Part shown: piece after piece, positions 62,234 to 64,000 of the stretch
How positions within the stretch are numbered: the first letter of the stretch is position 1
How the letters are laid out: each line of letters begins with the position of its first letter
NCBI RefSeq assembly: GCF_001431725.1
Contig: NZ_CP013106.1
Coordinates: 1,984,001-2,048,000, forward strand
Reading direction: 5' to 3'
DNA length: 64,000 nt
DNA from: Halomonas huangheensis
Lineage (GTDB): Bacteria > Pseudomonadota > Gammaproteobacteria > Pseudomonadales > Halomonadaceae
Position numbers and translations under genes: made by a program
The notes under the pieces: generated by a model
Told to the model about the DNA's origin: nothing
The model's database searches: none
What the model saw: only the letters and a program-made list of their open reading frames with translations

Positions 62234-63223
62234 TCAATCGCGAAAACTGATCCAGAAGTGCAGATGGTTCGGGTTGAGATCGGAGTGCTGTGGTCCTGGC
62301 AGTGTTTGACCTTTTTCCAGTACGATCTCATCGCCAAGTAGATTGCTTTTCCAGCGTGCTGTATAGGGTGTAACTGCACCGGGCAGCAGAATGTCATGAC
62401 GTTGCTGATCGGTCATCAATGCCGGGTCCAGCAGTTTGTCATAGCCCTGTTGCCGAGCATGATCGACCAGATCCTTCGGGTAGTACTTCATATCCCGGTA
62501 GCTACTGTCATCCAAGTCGTAAAGCAGGGTGACGAGCCCCGCCTCGAAAGCCCAGTAGCCGAAGAAGGTTGGGAACCTTCCTTTATGTCGTCCGTACCAG
62601 TAGCAATCCTCCATACCCTGGTACCAGCTCTTTAGATACTGTTTGACATAAACTTGACGCTCTTCCTTAGGGCGGGAACTATCGCCTAGAATGGCTTCAT
62701 AAAGCGCACCGTAAGATTTGGGAAACTCCAGCTTGGTGGAAGGCGACAGACCCAAGATTCCCAAACGTCCCATCAAGGCATAAAGCAACGGGTCTTCCCC
62801 TTCGCCATCCGGAGCTGGTGAATACCAGCGTATCAGCTCGGGTAAACTTTCGGTTTGACCGGTCATTACGACAAGACTAAAGAACCATAGGTAGTATTGG
62901 TAGGAGTCTTGTTCCCAATACAGCATCAGATTGTCAGGAAAGACTGTCTTGTGCTGGCAATAGGAATCCAAGCATGATAAGAAAATTTCCTTGACGTCAT
63001 CAATGTTTTTTCCCGCGGAATAGCTGAGTATCGTGTACTCCATTAAGTCAGTAACTTGGCCGCGACTGATTCTCTTTCTGGTAGCAAGATCTTTTGATGA
63101 GTCAATTATAGCGTCTTCTTTTTTCTTGTTATTCAAAACGCGATTCAAGAAAAATTTTTCTTGCTCTTCAAAAACTTCACTTGTCAGTAGCGGATCGCGT
63201 TTGATTTGAGGGAAATGATCCAT
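62234..63223 (-). CDS. PoNi-type immunity protein (DUF1911-like)
   Basis: A 329-residue protein. The second half has LKSWYQGMEDCYWYGRHKGR, FFGYWAFEAGLVTLLYDLDDSSY and YYPKDLVDHAR, the hallmark of the PoNi/DUF1911 immunity family, and the first half matches the DUF1910-like region. It should bind and inhibit the PoNe DNase encoded 16 bp upstream. The ATG at 63223 has GGAG upstream. Confidence 0.87.
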   Translation of the reverse strand: MDHFPQIKRDPLLTSEVFEEQEKFFLNRVLNNKKKEDAIIDSSKDLATRKRISRGQVTDLMEYTILSYSAGKNIDDVKEIFLSCLDSYCQHKTVFPDNLMLYWEQDSYQYYLWFFSLVVMTGQTESLPELIRWYSPAPDGEGEDPLLYALMGRLGILGLSPSTKLEFPKSYGALYEAILGDSSRPKEERQVYVKQYLKSWYQGMEDCYWYGRHKGRFPTFFGYWAFEAGLVTLLYDLDDSSYRDMKYYPKDLVDHARQQGYDKLLDPALMTDQQRHDILLPGAVTPYTARWKSNLLGDEIVLEKGQTLPGPQHSDLNPNHLHFWISFRD

Positions 63224-63239
63224 CACTTACTCCATCAGC

Positions 63240-64000
63240 TTATAGAATCGGGATAGAGCCAATCGAATTGGCGGCGTCATCCAGCTTTGAAATCCCAATC
63301 ACTTGGCCTGATTCATCCACCATCATTAACCATTTTTCATAGCCAGATAGTGCGACTTCATCCCCCATTCCACGATCCAGCGCATCTGGCAATCGGGCTC
63401 GAACCCACTCATCACTCATCTGCTTTCCTGAGCCTTTGGTCATAGGCAGCAATCGATCACTAACTGTACCATCACCATCAATATAGCGGCTCTTTCCATC
63501 GGGGCCGGTGGTGCGGAACTTGGTCTCCGTTACAACATAAGGCGGCGGAGGGTTGGTGTTCTGGTAGACACCATCAATACCACGGCCCCTTGGCCGATCA
63601 GCCAATGAACGCACTTGCCGGTCTTCCGGCAGCAGGTTGGTAAAGCCGCGATCCGCCATATGGCGGTCGGAGATGATTTCGCCAAATAGGCCCTTCTGGG
63701 CATTGGTCATGCGCCGGATAATAGCAGGATCTGGTGTGTTCAACGTATGGTCGAGCGGATGAACTGCACGAGTACCTGCATGGGCATTGAAGTTGGGATG
63801 CATCCTGTCAGCTTCGTGCCGGAGAGAAGCCTGGATATTGTCCAACATGTCGTCCAGTGGCCCCATGGCGCTTTCCATCTGAGGTCTGGCCTGTCCTTGG
63901 ATACGCCGTACAACATCTAATGCCTCATCCAGCCAGTTCGCCATAGCAGCTGTCAGTAGCCATGAGAATCTGCTGCGAACTTTCTCGATCTCTTCCAGTG
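63240..64000 (-). CDS. PoNe-type DNase toxin, N-terminus beyond window
   Basis: The frame is open to the window edge. An ATG at 63944 gives 234 residues but has no ribosome site, and 18 further sense codons (LEEIEKVRSRFSWLLTAA) precede it, so a start outside the window is likely. The region from about residue 75 of the ATG reading has QKGLFGEIISDRHMADRGF, RGRGIDGVYQN and PPYVVTETKF. This is the D...E-x-K arrangement of PD-(D/E)xK nucleases as in the PoNe toxins delivered by type VI secretion. The pairing with PoNi strongly supports this. The N-terminus is helical and may be a trafficking or PAAR-linked part. Confidence 0.8.
   Translation of the reverse strand, partial: LEEIEKVRSRFSWLLTAAMANWLDEALDVVRRIQGQARPQMESAMGPLDDMLDNIQASLRHEADRMHPNFNAHAGTRAVHPLDHTLNTPDPAIIRRMTNAQKGLFGEIISDRHMADRGFTNLLPEDRQVRSLADRPRGRGIDGVYQNTNPPPPYVVTETKFRTTGPDGKSRYIDGDGTVSDRLLPMTKGSGKQMSDEWVRARLPDALDRGMGDEVALSGYEKWLMMVDESGQVIGISKLDDAANSIGSIPIL

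Noticed and set aside
62164..62397. 77-residue minus-strand frame
   Set aside because: It overlaps the PoNi gene in another frame and has no family features.
1..64000. tRNA, rRNA or riboswitch genes
   Set aside because: I found no tRNA-like cloverleaf, rRNA segment or riboswitch core that I could support by eye; a covariance-model scan would be needed to exclude small RNAs.

Overview
The window looks like chromosomal DNA of a moderately GC-rich, aerobic, heterotrophic gammaproteobacterium, most like a halophile such as Halomonas (Halomonadaceae). This rests on the dense TRAP transporters for sugar acids, the non-phosphorylating sugar-acid pathways, the LysR-rich gene layout and the IS66-type remnants. 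It is a judgement from gene content, not a database match.

Positions 1-43,180 are mainly a sugar and sugar-acid utilisation region. A minus-strand operon (10188 down to 1) encodes L-fuconate dehydratase, a DctPQM TRAP importer, an FAD-linked hydroxyacid oxidase, a fumarylacetoacetate hydrolase (FAH)-superfamily 2-keto-3-deoxy-acid dehydratase-like enzyme, a 2-keto-3-deoxy-L-fuconate dehydrogenase-like SDR, a 2,4-diketo-3-deoxy-L-fuconate hydrolase-like enzyme and a UxaA-family dehydratase that runs off the window. A divergent LysR gene and an SF1 helicase follow, then a YdcZ pair with its own LysR. After a fimbrial cluster (15438-20742) comes an L-arabinose/arabinan region. It holds a GPH sugar symporter, a GH43 arabinofuranosidase, an AraD1/GguC-type FAH protein, alpha-ketoglutarate semialdehyde dehydrogenase, a second TRAP importer, two IlvD/Edd sugar-acid dehydratases, a Gfo/Idh/MocA aldose 1-dehydrogenase, a periplasmic mutarotase, an AraFGH ABC importer and a GntR regulator. 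Together these can take up arabinose or sugar acids and convert pentonates to alpha-ketoglutarate without phosphorylation. An identical 13-bp palindrome sits in front of the GntR gene and between the TRAP and dehydratase operons, which suggests one shared regulator.

Two unrelated chaperone-usher pili are present: a FimA/PapC-type cluster (15438-20742, minus strand) and a Csu/spore-coat-U-type cluster (44154-48778, plus strand).

Positions 48,970-64,000 are an accessory region with more AT-rich DNA and many decayed genes. Two copies of an internally deleted IS66-family element flank a module containing a LuxR helix-turn-helix remnant, an alpha/beta hydrolase, a TauE-type exporter and a clavaminate-synthase-like Fe(II)/2-oxoglutarate oxygenase. 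A row of Rhs C-terminal toxin/immunity cassettes in different states of decay follows. Last is a set of type VI secretion (T6SS)-type effector genes: a PoNe-like DNase with PoNi immunity, and a DUF4123 adaptor with a Tox-REase-5 toxin and Imm52 immunity.

A feature spread across the window is short tandem repetition, often with a 15-nt unit, at gene junctions and in exported-protein leaders.
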